This document shows, piece after piece, positions 1 through 5,064 of a DNA stretch of 5,064 nt. Both the position numbers and the translations under genes were made by a program. The notes beneath the pieces are model-generated. The model saw only the letters and a list, made by a program, of their open reading frames with translations, was not told where the DNA came from and did not search any database. Source of the stretch: Chloroflexota bacterium. Lineage in GTDB: Bacteria; Chloroflexota; Anaerolineae; Anaerolineales; UBA11858. The stretch covers positions 1 through 5,064 of the forward strand of contig DAOUWT010000206.1 in NCBI GenBank assembly GCA_030666985.1, read 5' to 3'. Position 1 is the stretch's first letter. Each line of letters starts with the position of its first letter.

Positions 1-23
1 CTACCATTTACTTACGACGGAAA

Positions 24-49
24 GATTTCTCACTCCGTTCGAAATGACA
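24..49. repeat. Fragment resembling a dispersed intergenic repeat
   Basis: The core TCTCACTCCGTTCGAAATGA (28-47) has the look of a dispersed intergenic repeat that recurs in many bacterial genomes. It contains a small inverted pair, ATTTC (25-29) and GAAAT (41-45). Only one copy lies in this window, so repeat status rests on recollection of the motif and not on a second copy seen here. The rest of 1-99 holds no gene I can support. The word GAGTGAGGAGT (73-83) recurs at 4114-4124. Confidence 0.35.
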
Positions 50-99
50 TGATCCCTTATCTTAATGACATTGAGTGAGGAGTAACCAAAGGAGAATGT

Positions 100-588
100 A
101 TGTCCCAATACAATGTCTTAGTTGGCGAACGTGAATACAAAATCAAAGTAACTGACGCCGGAGTGATGCTAGATGGCAAATTTATCCAATGTGGTCTGGC
201 ATCCCTGGATAACAACGGCCTACACAAATTGACAAATGGAAACAAGCATCACAATGTATACATGAGCGCCCAGTCACCAGAGGACTATGAAATTCTCATT
301 GAGGGGCGACGCGCCCATGCACAGGTGATACCTTCCCACCGGCGGGGCCGCCGCCGGAATGGCGGCACGCACACGGGTGAGATAAACGCGGTCATGCCCG
401 GCCTCATCGTGGACGTGATGGTGAAACAAGGCGATAGCGTCAAAAAAGGCGATGTGCTCGTCATCCAAGAGGCCATGAAGATGCAAATGCAGATGCGGGC
501 TCCCCGCGCTGGATATGTGGATTTGATACCTGTGAAATCCGGGGCGCAAGTCGAGAAAAACGACCTCTTGGCGCGTGTGGCGGTGTAG
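100..588 (+). CDS. accB: Biotin carboxyl carrier protein of an acyl-CoA carboxylase
   Basis: This 162-residue protein carries biotin between the biotin carboxylase and carboxyltransferase parts of an acetyl-CoA or propionyl-CoA carboxylase, and so would help form malonyl- or methylmalonyl-CoA in the cytoplasm. The C-terminal biotinyl domain (about 95-162) has the MPG turn (99-101), the GDSVKKGD stretch (111-118) and the biotinylation motif EAMKM, with the acceptor lysine at 127. A beta-rich N-terminal part (1-75) resembles the region before the biotinyl domain in propionyl-CoA carboxylase alpha chains. An Arg-rich linker (about 79-90) joins the two. The length is close to E. coli AccB, but the N-terminus differs. 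The start is supported by GGAG at 91-94, five bases before ATG. bioY follows after 73 bases, which fits shared biotin use. No biotin carboxylase or carboxyltransferase gene is in the window, so the parent enzyme (acetyl-CoA, propionyl-CoA or another biotin carboxylase) is undecided. Confidence 0.88.
   Translation: MSQYNVLVGEREYKIKVTDAGVMLDGKFIQCGLASLDNNGLHKLTNGNKHHNVYMSAQSPEDYEILIEGRRAHAQVIPSHRRGRRRNGGTHTGEINAVMPGLIVDVMVKQGDSVKKGDVLVIQEAMKMQMQMRAPRAGYVDLIPVKSGAQVEKNDLLARVAV
339..357 (+). other. Perfect GC hairpin inside the accB linker
   Basis: CCGGCGG (339-345) and CCGCCGG (351-357) form a perfect 7-bp stem around a 5-base loop. It sits exactly where the carrier protein switches from its N-terminal part to the biotinyl domain and helps encode the Arg-rich linker. 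The surrounding line 301-360 is about 73% GC by hand count, against about 43% for 181-240. It may be a by-product of GC-rich arginine and glycine codons, or it may slow translation between domains. Confidence 0.4.
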
Positions 589-650
589 GGAGGGAGTGGC
601 GAGTGGCGTAACACACTCATCACCTCATCACTCATCACGTTTCACTTTTT
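589..650. repeat. Repeat-filled spacer between accB and bioY
   Basis: Nearly the whole spacer consists of short repeated words: GAGTGGC twice (594-600 and 601-607), then CTCATCAC variants, CACTCATCACGTTT (629-642) and TCACGTTTCAC (635-645). The last two recur exactly in the next spacer (1246-1259 and 1231-1241). A weak hairpin can form from GAGTG (601-605) and CACTC (614-618). There is no T-tract terminator, although TTTTT follows at 646-650 without a stem directly before it. Confidence 0.7.
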
Positions 651-655
651 GGGAG
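651..655 (+). promoter_or_regulatory. Ribosome binding site fixing the bioY start
   Basis: GGGAG ends six bases before the ATG at 662. The reading frame is open further upstream to an ATG at 575, inside accB, but that extension would translate the spacer repeats and has no such site. This favours 662 as the start. Confidence 0.75.
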
Positions 656-661
656 ACAAAT

Positions 662-1207
662 ATGACCATCTTTTCTTCAAGTAAACAAAAATCATTAACC
701 TGGAATATAACCCTGGTACTCATGGCTTCATTATTCATTGCTCTTAGCGCACAAATTAACATTCCCATCCCCTTTAGCCCCGTGCCAGTTACGGCGCAGA
801 CTTTGGCAATTTTGCTGACTGGAGCTTTTTTAGGAAGCCGTTTGGGAAGTTACGCCGTGGCACTCTACTTATTTCAAGGCTTTATGGGATTGCCCGTCTT
901 CGCCGGCGGGAAAAGCGGTCTCCCCGCCCTTTTAGGGCCAACGGGTGGCTATTTATTAGGCTTTGTTCTGGCGGCCTATCTCGTGGGCTGGTTCATGGAA
1001 CATGGCTGGAACAAAGGCATCCCCAACACCATTGCGGCCCTCGTGCTGGGCAATCTCGCCATTTATCTCATAGGACTGCCCTGGCTCGCGCTTTACATTG
1101 GCGCAGAAGCTGCCCTTCCCATGGGTTTTGCACCCTTCATTATCGGAGATTTAGTGAAAATCATCCTCGTGGCCGGGGTGCTGACTGTAGAATATCGGAG
1201 TTCGTGA
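662..1207 (+). CDS. bioY: Biotin transporter BioY (ECF S-component)
   Basis: This 181-residue integral membrane protein is the biotin-binding subunit of an energy-coupling-factor transporter. Family motifs are clear: the segment SPVPVTAQTL (39-48), GLPVFAGG (76-83), LLGPTGGYLLGF (90-101) and the C-terminal IGDLVK (161-166). About six hydrophobic segments can be read (roughly 15-31, 46-60, 62-80, 92-111, 122-146, 157-176), and the length is normal for the family. No EcfA ATPase or EcfT gene is present, so it would rely on shared ECF modules encoded elsewhere, or work alone as some BioY proteins are reported to do. The start is chosen from GGGAG at 651-655 and because the N-terminus then begins just before the first membrane segment. 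It lies between a biotin-carrying protein and a malonyl-using synthase, which points to a biotin supply role. I see no BirA-type or other biotin operator upstream. Confidence 0.95.
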   Translation: MTIFSSSKQKSLTWNITLVLMASLFIALSAQINIPIPFSPVPVTAQTLAILLTGAFLGSRLGSYAVALYLFQGFMGLPVFAGGKSGLPALLGPTGGYLLGFVLAAYLVGWFMEHGWNKGIPNTIAALVLGNLAIYLIGLPWLALYIGAEAALPMGFAPFIIGDLVKIILVAGVLTVEYRSS

Positions 1208-1280
1208 TGCGTGTTGCGTGTTGCGCGAGTTCACGTTTCACTCGTCACTCATCACGTTTTACGTTTCACTCATCACTCAC
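1208..1280. repeat. Repeat-filled spacer between bioY and the KS-AT gene
   Basis: The spacer opens with GCGTGTT repeated in tandem (1210-1216 and 1217-1223 apart from edge bases). It continues with TCACGTTTCAC (1231-1241), CACTCATCACGTTT (1246-1259), ACGTTTCACTCATCACTCAC (1261-1280) and partial copies. The first two of these words are identical to words at 635-645 and 629-642. Ordinary sequence resumes only from about 1281, just before the ribosome binding site. Confidence 0.72.
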
Positions 1281-1287
1281 ATTATCC

Positions 1288-1292
1288 AAGGA
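1288..1292 (+). promoter_or_regulatory. Ribosome binding site fixing the KS-AT start
   Basis: AAGGA lies nine bases before the ATG at 1302. The frame is open back to an ATG at 1218, but that would add 28 residues encoded entirely by spacer repeats. The ketosynthase fold begins normally with IAIIG at residues 9-13 of the 1302 start, so the shorter form is preferred. Confidence 0.75.
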
Positions 1293-1301
1293 AACACTTA
1301 T

Positions 1302-4133
1302 ATGACAACCCTTTCAGATACCCCTATCGCCATCATTGGACAGGCCGGAATATTCGCTAAGGCGGTCAATGCACGCCAATACTGGGAAAACATCCTCAAC
1401 AAAGTAGACGGCATCACCGAAGTGCCCCCCTCCCGTTGGGACATTGACGATTATTATGACCCTGACCCTGCCGCTCCCGACAAGACTTATTGCAAGATGG
1501 GCGGGTTCATTCCCGACATTGACTTCAATCCCCTTGAGTTTGGCCTCCCCCCCAACATTCTAGAAGTCACCGACACATCTCAGCTTTTGGGACTTGTTGT
1601 GGCCCGCGACGTGTTGGCAGACGCCGGCTACGGGGCAGACGCCGGCTACGGGGCAGACGCCGGTTACGGGGCAGACGCCGGCTATGGCGAAGACCGCGAA
1701 TTTAACCGTGAGCGAGTGGGCGTTATATTGGGTGTCTCTGGCGGCCTGAAAATGCTCAAACCCCTCGCCTCTCGCTTAGAGTATCCCATTTGGGAAAAGG
1801 TTCTCAAAAGCAGCGGCCTTTCCGACGAAGACACGGAACACATTGTAGAAAAGATAAAGTTAGCTTATGTGGAATGGAATGAAAACTCCTTTCCAGGCTT
1901 ATTGCCCAATGTCGTTGCAGGACGAATTGCCAACCGTCTAAATCTGGGCGGCATGAACGCCAGTATAGACGCAGCTTGCGCCAGCAGCTTGGCAGCGGTG
2001 CAAGTAGCTCTCAGCCAACTCGTCGAATATCGCAGCGACATGATGATTGCCGGCGGAGTAGATACCGACAATTCCCCCTTTACCTACCTATGCTTCAGCA
2101 AAACCCCCGCCTTTTCCAAACAGGGGCAATCTCGTCCCTTTGACACCGATTCGGATGGCATGTTGGTGGGGGAGGGCCTGGGGATGCTGCTCCTGAAGCG
2201 TTTGGCAGACGCCGAGCGGGATGGAGACCGCATTTACGCCGTTATCCGGGGGATAGGTTCTTCCAGCGATGGACGTTTCAAGAGCATTTACGCTCCCCGT
2301 CCAGAGGGGCAAGCCCTAGCCCTTCAGCGTGCTTACCAGGAAGCGGACGTGGAACCTGGAACGATAGGGTTGATTGAGGCGCATGGCACGGGGACAATAG
2401 CCGGCGACCCCTCTGAGTTGGAGGGCTTAAAACTGGGTTTCGATGACCAGACCGGAGAAAAACAACACATCGCCCTGGGGAGCGTGAAATCCCAGATTGG
2501 GCATACCAAAGCCGCCGCTGGGGCAGCTAGTTTGCTCAAAGCAGCTTTTGCCCTGCATCATAAGGTACTGCCTCCCACAATCAATGTAGAAAAACCCAAC
2601 CCCAAGTTCAAACTTGAGGAGACGCCTTTTTATATCAATACCGAAGCCCGTCCCTGGATTCGCACTGACGCGGAAACTCCCCGGCGGGCGGGGGTGAGCG
2701 CCTTTGGCTTTGGGGGCACTAATTTCCACGTTGTCTTGGAGGAGTATACGGCGGAACACGACCGCGCTTATCGACTTAATGGCAGCGTGGAGCCGGTGGT
2801 TTTGTTTGCTGACACGCCCCAAGCTCTGCTCACGCTCACTGAACAGACAATCCAGGCCCTAGGGGGTGGAGACGCTGGCGCGGGGGCCTACGCTCAACTT
2901 TTAGCACAAGGCCGAAGCGGGGAGATTCCTCCCCCATCCCCCCGCTTGGGTTTTGTAGCAGAATCCCCCGCCGAGGCTTTGAATATGCTCCAAAGTGCGC
3001 TTGCCTCCCTCGAACGGCAACCCGACGCCGAGGCCTGGGAGCATCCCCGGGGGATAAGCTACCGCGCCTCCGGTATTGACGCCCAGGGCAAGGTGGTGGC
3101 GCTTTTCCCCGGGCAGGGGGCGCAATATCTCAACATGGGCAAGGAGTTGGCGATGAATTTTCCGCCCGTGCGGGAAATGTTCGAGCGCATGAACGCCCGC
3201 TTTGTGGCTGAGGGGTTGTCGCCGCTCTCAGAGGTTGTTTATCCCATTCCCGCTTTCGACGAGGAAAGTGTGCGAGAGCAGTCTGCCGCTTTGAGGGCTA
3301 CCGATTATGCACAGGCGGCCATTGGAGTGACGAGTGCGGCTATGTTCAATATTCTCAGGCAAGCTGGCTTCGAAGCTGATTTCTCAGCCGGGCACAGTTT
3401 TGGCGAGTTGACGGCTTTGTGGGCCGGGGGCGTGTTGAGCGACGATGACTTTTTGGATTTGGTCAAGGCTCGCGGAAAGGCTATGTCTCCCCCGGATGAC
3501 CCTAATTTTGATGACGCGGGGACAATGTTGGCTGTGAGTGGTTCTCTGTCTGAAATCGAAGCAGAGGTGGCAAACTTCGAGAATATTATTATTGCAAACC
3601 AGAATTCTCCCCAACAAGTGGTCTTGGCTGGCCCAACAGCGGCTTTAGAAGAGGCTGCGCAAGTTTTGGACGATAAGGATTTTAAAGTAACTCCCCTGCC
3701 CGTTGCGGCGGCTTTTCATACCTCGTTGGTGGAGCACGCTTCAGAACCGTTTGCAGTTGCTGTGGATAAAGTAGATTTCCATAAAAGTACTTTGTCTGTC
3801 TTTTCTAACACTACCGGCGAACCTTATCCGAGCAAAAATGCCCAGGCAAAAGAGATTTTGGCTAATCATATTTTGCATCCCGTACTTTTCAAGACACAAA
3901 TTGAAAATATCTACCAGGCGGGCGGGAGGATATTTGTAGAGATTGGCCCGCGCCGCATTGTTACTAATCTTGTAAACGAGATTTTAGAAGGCAAACCCCA
4001 CACAGCCATAGCCTTGAATTCCAGCCGCAAAAAATCGAGCGACCGGCAATTTAGGGAGGCGGTTGTGCGGCTCCGCGTGGCGGGGGTGGAGTTGGATGAT
4101 GTTGACCCGTATAGAGTGAGGAGTGACAAGTGA
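1302..4133 (+). CDS. Iterative type I polyketide/PUFA-type synthase subunit, KS-AT
   Basis: This 943-residue protein condenses malonyl units into a growing acyl chain. The ketosynthase domain (about 7-480) has the active-site cysteine 226 in DAACASS, histidine 361 in EAHGTGT and histidine 401 in IGHTKAAAG. The acyltransferase (about 597-905) has GQGAQ (604-608), the nucleophile serine 699 in GHSFGE, and AAFH with histidine 806; such a motif usually goes with malonyl specificity. DAACASS in place of the modular DTACSSS, the GHSFGELTALWA stretch and the FNPLEFGLPPNILE stretch resemble PfaA and heterocyst-glycolipid-type synthases more than modular ones. There is no carrier, reductase or dehydratase domain, so partners are needed; the next gene supplies a carrier. 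Oddities are four tandem ADAGYG units (106-129) inside the KS, a C-terminus (VRSDK) encoded by repeat DNA, and a drop in GC through the AT. All catalytic residues are intact. The exact lipid product cannot be told. Confidence 0.9.
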   Translation: MTTLSDTPIAIIGQAGIFAKAVNARQYWENILNKVDGITEVPPSRWDIDDYYDPDPAAPDKTYCKMGGFIPDIDFNPLEFGLPPNILEVTDTSQLLGLVVARDVLADAGYGADAGYGADAGYGADAGYGEDREFNRERVGVILGVSGGLKMLKPLASRLEYPIWEKVLKSSGLSDEDTEHIVEKIKLAYVEWNENSFPGLLPNVVAGRIANRLNLGGMNASIDAACASSLAAVQVALSQLVEYRSDMMIAGGVDTDNSPFTYLCFSKTPAFSKQGQSRPFDTDSDGMLVGEGLGMLLLKRLADAERDGDRIYAVIRGIGSSSDGRFKSIYAPRPEGQALALQRAYQEADVEPGTIGLIEAHGTGTIAGDPSELEGLKLGFDDQTGEKQHIALGSVKSQIGHTKAAAGAASLLKAAFALHHKVLPPTINVEKPNPKFKLEETPFYINTEARPWIRTDAETPRRAGVSAFGFGGTNFHVVLEEYTAEHDRAYRLNGSVEPVVLFADTPQALLTLTEQTIQALGGGDAGAGAYAQLLAQGRSGEIPPPSPRLGFVAESPAEALNMLQSALASLERQPDAEAWEHPRGISYRASGIDAQGKVVALFPGQGAQYLNMGKELAMNFPPVREMFERMNARFVAEGLSPLSEVVYPIPAFDEESVREQSAALRATDYAQAAIGVTSAAMFNILRQAGFEADFSAGHSFGELTALWAGGVLSDDDFLDLVKARGKAMSPPDDPNFDDAGTMLAVSGSLSEIEAEVANFENIIIANQNSPQQVVLAGPTAALEEAAQVLDDKDFKVTPLPVAAAFHTSLVEHASEPFAVAVDKVDFHKSTLSVFSNTTGEPYPSKNAQAKEILANHILHPVLFKTQIENIYQAGGRIFVEIGPRRIVTNLVNEILEGKPHTAIALNSSRKKSSDRQFREAVVRLRVAGVELDDVDPYRVRSDK
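1617..1688 (+). repeat. In-frame 4 x 18-bp minisatellite in the ketosynthase
   Basis: Four adjoining units (1617-1634, 1635-1652, 1653-1670, 1671-1688) each encode ADAGYG. The first two are identical (GCAGACGCCGGCTACGGG). The third differs by one silent change (GGC to GGT) and the fourth by two silent changes (TAC to TAT, last GGG to GGC). The ancestral protein probably had one ADAGYG, since ketosynthases commonly read A(L/D)xDAGY at the end of the helix before the VGVILG strand; the other three add 18 residues to that loop. Confidence 0.95.
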
Positions 4134-4200
4134 AACGTGATACGTGATTTCACGTCTTCACGTCTTCACGTTTTCACGCTTCACGTTTTCACGTTTCGCG
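4114..4200. repeat. Repeat-filled spacer overlapping the KS-AT stop codon
   Basis: GAGTGAGGAGT (4114-4124), also at 73-83, and GTGAAACGTGA (4130-4140), the exact reverse complement of TCACGTTTCAC in the two earlier spacers, span the KS-AT stop at 4131-4133. Six tandem CACG-led units of 7-8 bases then follow (4151-4196): CACGTCTT twice, CACGTTTT, CACGCTT, CACGTTTT, CACGTTT. GTGAAACGTGA can pair with 4166-4177 as an 11-bp stem with one bulged T, or with 4181-4192 in the same way, and GTGAAA (4130-4135) can pair with TTTCAC (4148-4153). These are alternative folds of the same element. It is not a standard terminator. Confidence 0.75.
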
Positions 4201-4224
4201 TATTACACAAATAGGAGTAAACCA

Positions 4225-5064
4225 ATGGCATTCGTAGTAAAAATAAACGGTGGTAATTATCTAAGTGAGAAAACTAGATCCTCTTTCGAGGAAGCCTTGA
4301 AAGACGATTATTTAGTTTCTTCTCTGAAATCCGAGCATGAAATAGCACCTCCGAAAGAGGTTGCTTTTTCTACATCCTATCCCCCAATGCGGCCTGAGCG
4401 CCAAGCTGCGGGACAGGGCTACGCTCACCGCTTGGGAACGCTGGAGCAAGGTTTAACCCAGTCATTCGAGCATCAGAGGCAGACTCTGAACGTCCACGAG
4501 CAATATCTCGCCAATCAGGCGGAGTACTCCAAAATTTTCTTGGAGTTGATGAAGCAACAGAAAGATTTGGCGAGTGGTAATTATGGCTCGGCGGAGGAGA
4601 TGGGAATAGCCTTATCTATGTTGGAAAAAACTTCTCGGAGCGTTGAGCTTTTTCACAATCACCAAGGCGAGACTTTGCGCGTGCATCATCAATTCCTGGA
4701 GCATCAGGCAGGGTATGCTCATGAGTATATAAGGGCTATCCAACCAAAGAATGGGAATGCAAATGAGGCAAGCGGCTCTGACAATGGGAAGCAAGCTTCC
4801 CGACTCCAGAATCGCCCCAGCATCCCAGCACCCGCGCCCCCCATCTCCCCAGCACCCACGCTCCCCAGCTCCCCCGCGCCCGCGCCCCCCAGCTCACTCA
4901 ACGTTGAAGAATTGACCCAATCTCTGCTGAACATTGTCAGCGATAAAACTGGCTATCCAACTGAAATGCTGGAAACGGACATGGATATGGAGGCCGATTT
5001 AGGTATCGACTCTATCAAGCGGGTCGAGATTTTGAGCGCACTCCAAGACGAACACCCGGACTTA
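4225..5064 (+). CDS. Synthase subunit with N-terminal repeat region and ACP domain (3' partial)
   Basis: The frame runs open from ATG (AGGAG at 4213-4217, seven bases upstream) to the window edge, giving 280 residues with no stop. From about residue 226 it is an acyl carrier domain: LGIDSIKRVEIL (259-270) carries the phosphopantetheine serine 263, preceded by DMDMEAD (252-258). This form is typical of carrier domains in PfaA-type synthases. Residues 1-70 are of unknown function. Residues about 73-172 look helical and rich in Gln, His and Glu, with an internal duplication: 83-101 and 146-164 share 11 of 19 residues in the pattern HQxxTLxVHxQxLxxQAxY. A Pro/Ala octapeptide linker (198-224) joins this to the carrier. 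It probably acts with the KS-AT protein encoded 91 bases upstream, together making what is one chain in PfaA. Further ACPs, and perhaps a ketoreductase or dehydratase, may follow beyond the window. Confidence 0.88.
   Translation, partial: MAFVVKINGGNYLSEKTRSSFEEALKDDYLVSSLKSEHEIAPPKEVAFSTSYPPMRPERQAAGQGYAHRLGTLEQGLTQSFEHQRQTLNVHEQYLANQAEYSKIFLELMKQQKDLASGNYGSAEEMGIALSMLEKTSRSVELFHNHQGETLRVHHQFLEHQAGYAHEYIRAIQPKNGNANEASGSDNGKQASRLQNRPSIPAPAPPISPAPTLPSSPAPAPPSSLNVEELTQSLLNIVSDKTGYPTEMLETDMDMEADLGIDSIKRVEILSALQDEHPDL
4816..4896 (+). repeat. In-frame 24-bp repeat encoding a Pro/Ala linker
   Basis: Three 24-bp units (4816-4839, 4840-4863, 4864-4887) and a 9-base remainder (4888-4896) encode the octapeptides PSIPAPAP, PISPAPTL, PSSPAPAP and then PSS. 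Twelve of 27 residues are proline. Pro/Ala linkers of this kind usually flank carrier domains in PUFA synthases and give them reach. Units differ by several bases, including non-silent ones, so the array is older or less constrained than the one in the ketosynthase. Confidence 0.85.

Noticed and set aside
1..78. An open frame from the window edge to TGA at 76-78 that could be the tail of an upstream gene
   Set aside because: It is only 25 codons, runs through the repeat-like sequence at 24-49, and shows no recognisable protein feature; all three forward frames are open for some distance here by chance.
575..661. An upstream extension of BioY beginning inside accB
   Set aside because: The extra 29 residues would be encoded by spacer repeats and lack a ribosome binding site, whereas GGGAG precedes the ATG at 662.
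589..661. A BirA-type biotin operator or biotin-sensing element before bioY
   Set aside because: The spacer is made of the general repeat words shared with the other spacers; no long dyad specific to bioY is visible.
1218..1301. An upstream extension of the KS-AT protein by 28 residues
   Set aside because: It is translated repeat DNA; the KS fold starts normally after 1302, which has AAGGA upstream.
2427..2822. A 131-codon open frame on the minus strand within the KS-AT gene
   Set aside because: It is antisense to a clearly conserved catalytic domain and has no recognisable motif; the same holds for the other minus-strand frames in this window, including 285-638 and 4719-4934.
4151..4196. 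The short tandem array considered as a CRISPR
   Set aside because: The units are 7-8 bases with no spacers between them, so it is a simple tandem repeat.
4130..4196. Inverted repeats after the KS-AT stop considered as a rho-independent terminator
   Set aside because: The stem is AT-rich with a bulge and a long loop, and no T-tract follows; the next gene in the same direction starts within 30 bases of the array end.
4100..4225. A sequencing frameshift splitting one KS-AT-ACP gene
   Set aside because: The gap is 91 bases of repeat DNA and the second gene has its own well-spaced AGGAG and ATG; a one-base error would not create this.

Overview
The window is a compact stretch of four genes, all on the + strand. 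It links biotin uptake and biotin-dependent carboxylation to an iterative, PUFA-synthase-like (PfaA/HglE-type) polyketide or secondary-lipid synthase. The order is a biotin carboxyl carrier protein (100-588), the biotin transporter S-component BioY (662-1207), a two-domain ketosynthase-acyltransferase (KS-AT) protein (1302-4133), and the start of an acyl-carrier-protein-bearing synthase subunit (4225 to the window edge). The logic is coherent. BioY would import biotin, the carrier protein would carry it in an acyl-CoA carboxylase that makes malonyl-CoA, and the KS-AT protein would load and condense malonyl units on the carrier protein encoded next door. That linkage is inferred from gene order; each family call rests on visible motifs.

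Layout: 1-99 is a leader with a fragment that looks like a dispersed repeat, then a ribosome binding site. The three spacers (73, 94 and 91 bases) are filled almost entirely with variants of short words such as CACTCATCACGTTT, TCACGTTTCAC and GAGTGAGGAGT, in both orientations. They leave only about 10-30 bases of ordinary sequence around each ribosome binding site. The repeats reach into the 3' end of the KS-AT gene, where they encode its last residues. Each synthase gene also carries its own in-frame minisatellite: 4 x 18 bp (ADAGYG) inside the ketosynthase, and 3.4 x 24 bp (a Pro/Ala octapeptide) in the linker before the carrier domain.

Organism: a bacterium with mixed base composition, about 40% GC in some hand-counted stretches and above 65% in others. 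Repeat-filled spacers of this style, together with a PfaA/HglE-type synthase, suggest an uncultured filamentous lineage such as Chloroflexota, with Cyanobacteria less likely. This is recollection of genome style, not a proof. No RNA gene, transposase, CRISPR array or convincing terminator is visible. The last gene is cut by the window edge inside its first carrier domain, so further carrier domains and any reductase or dehydratase parts would lie outside.
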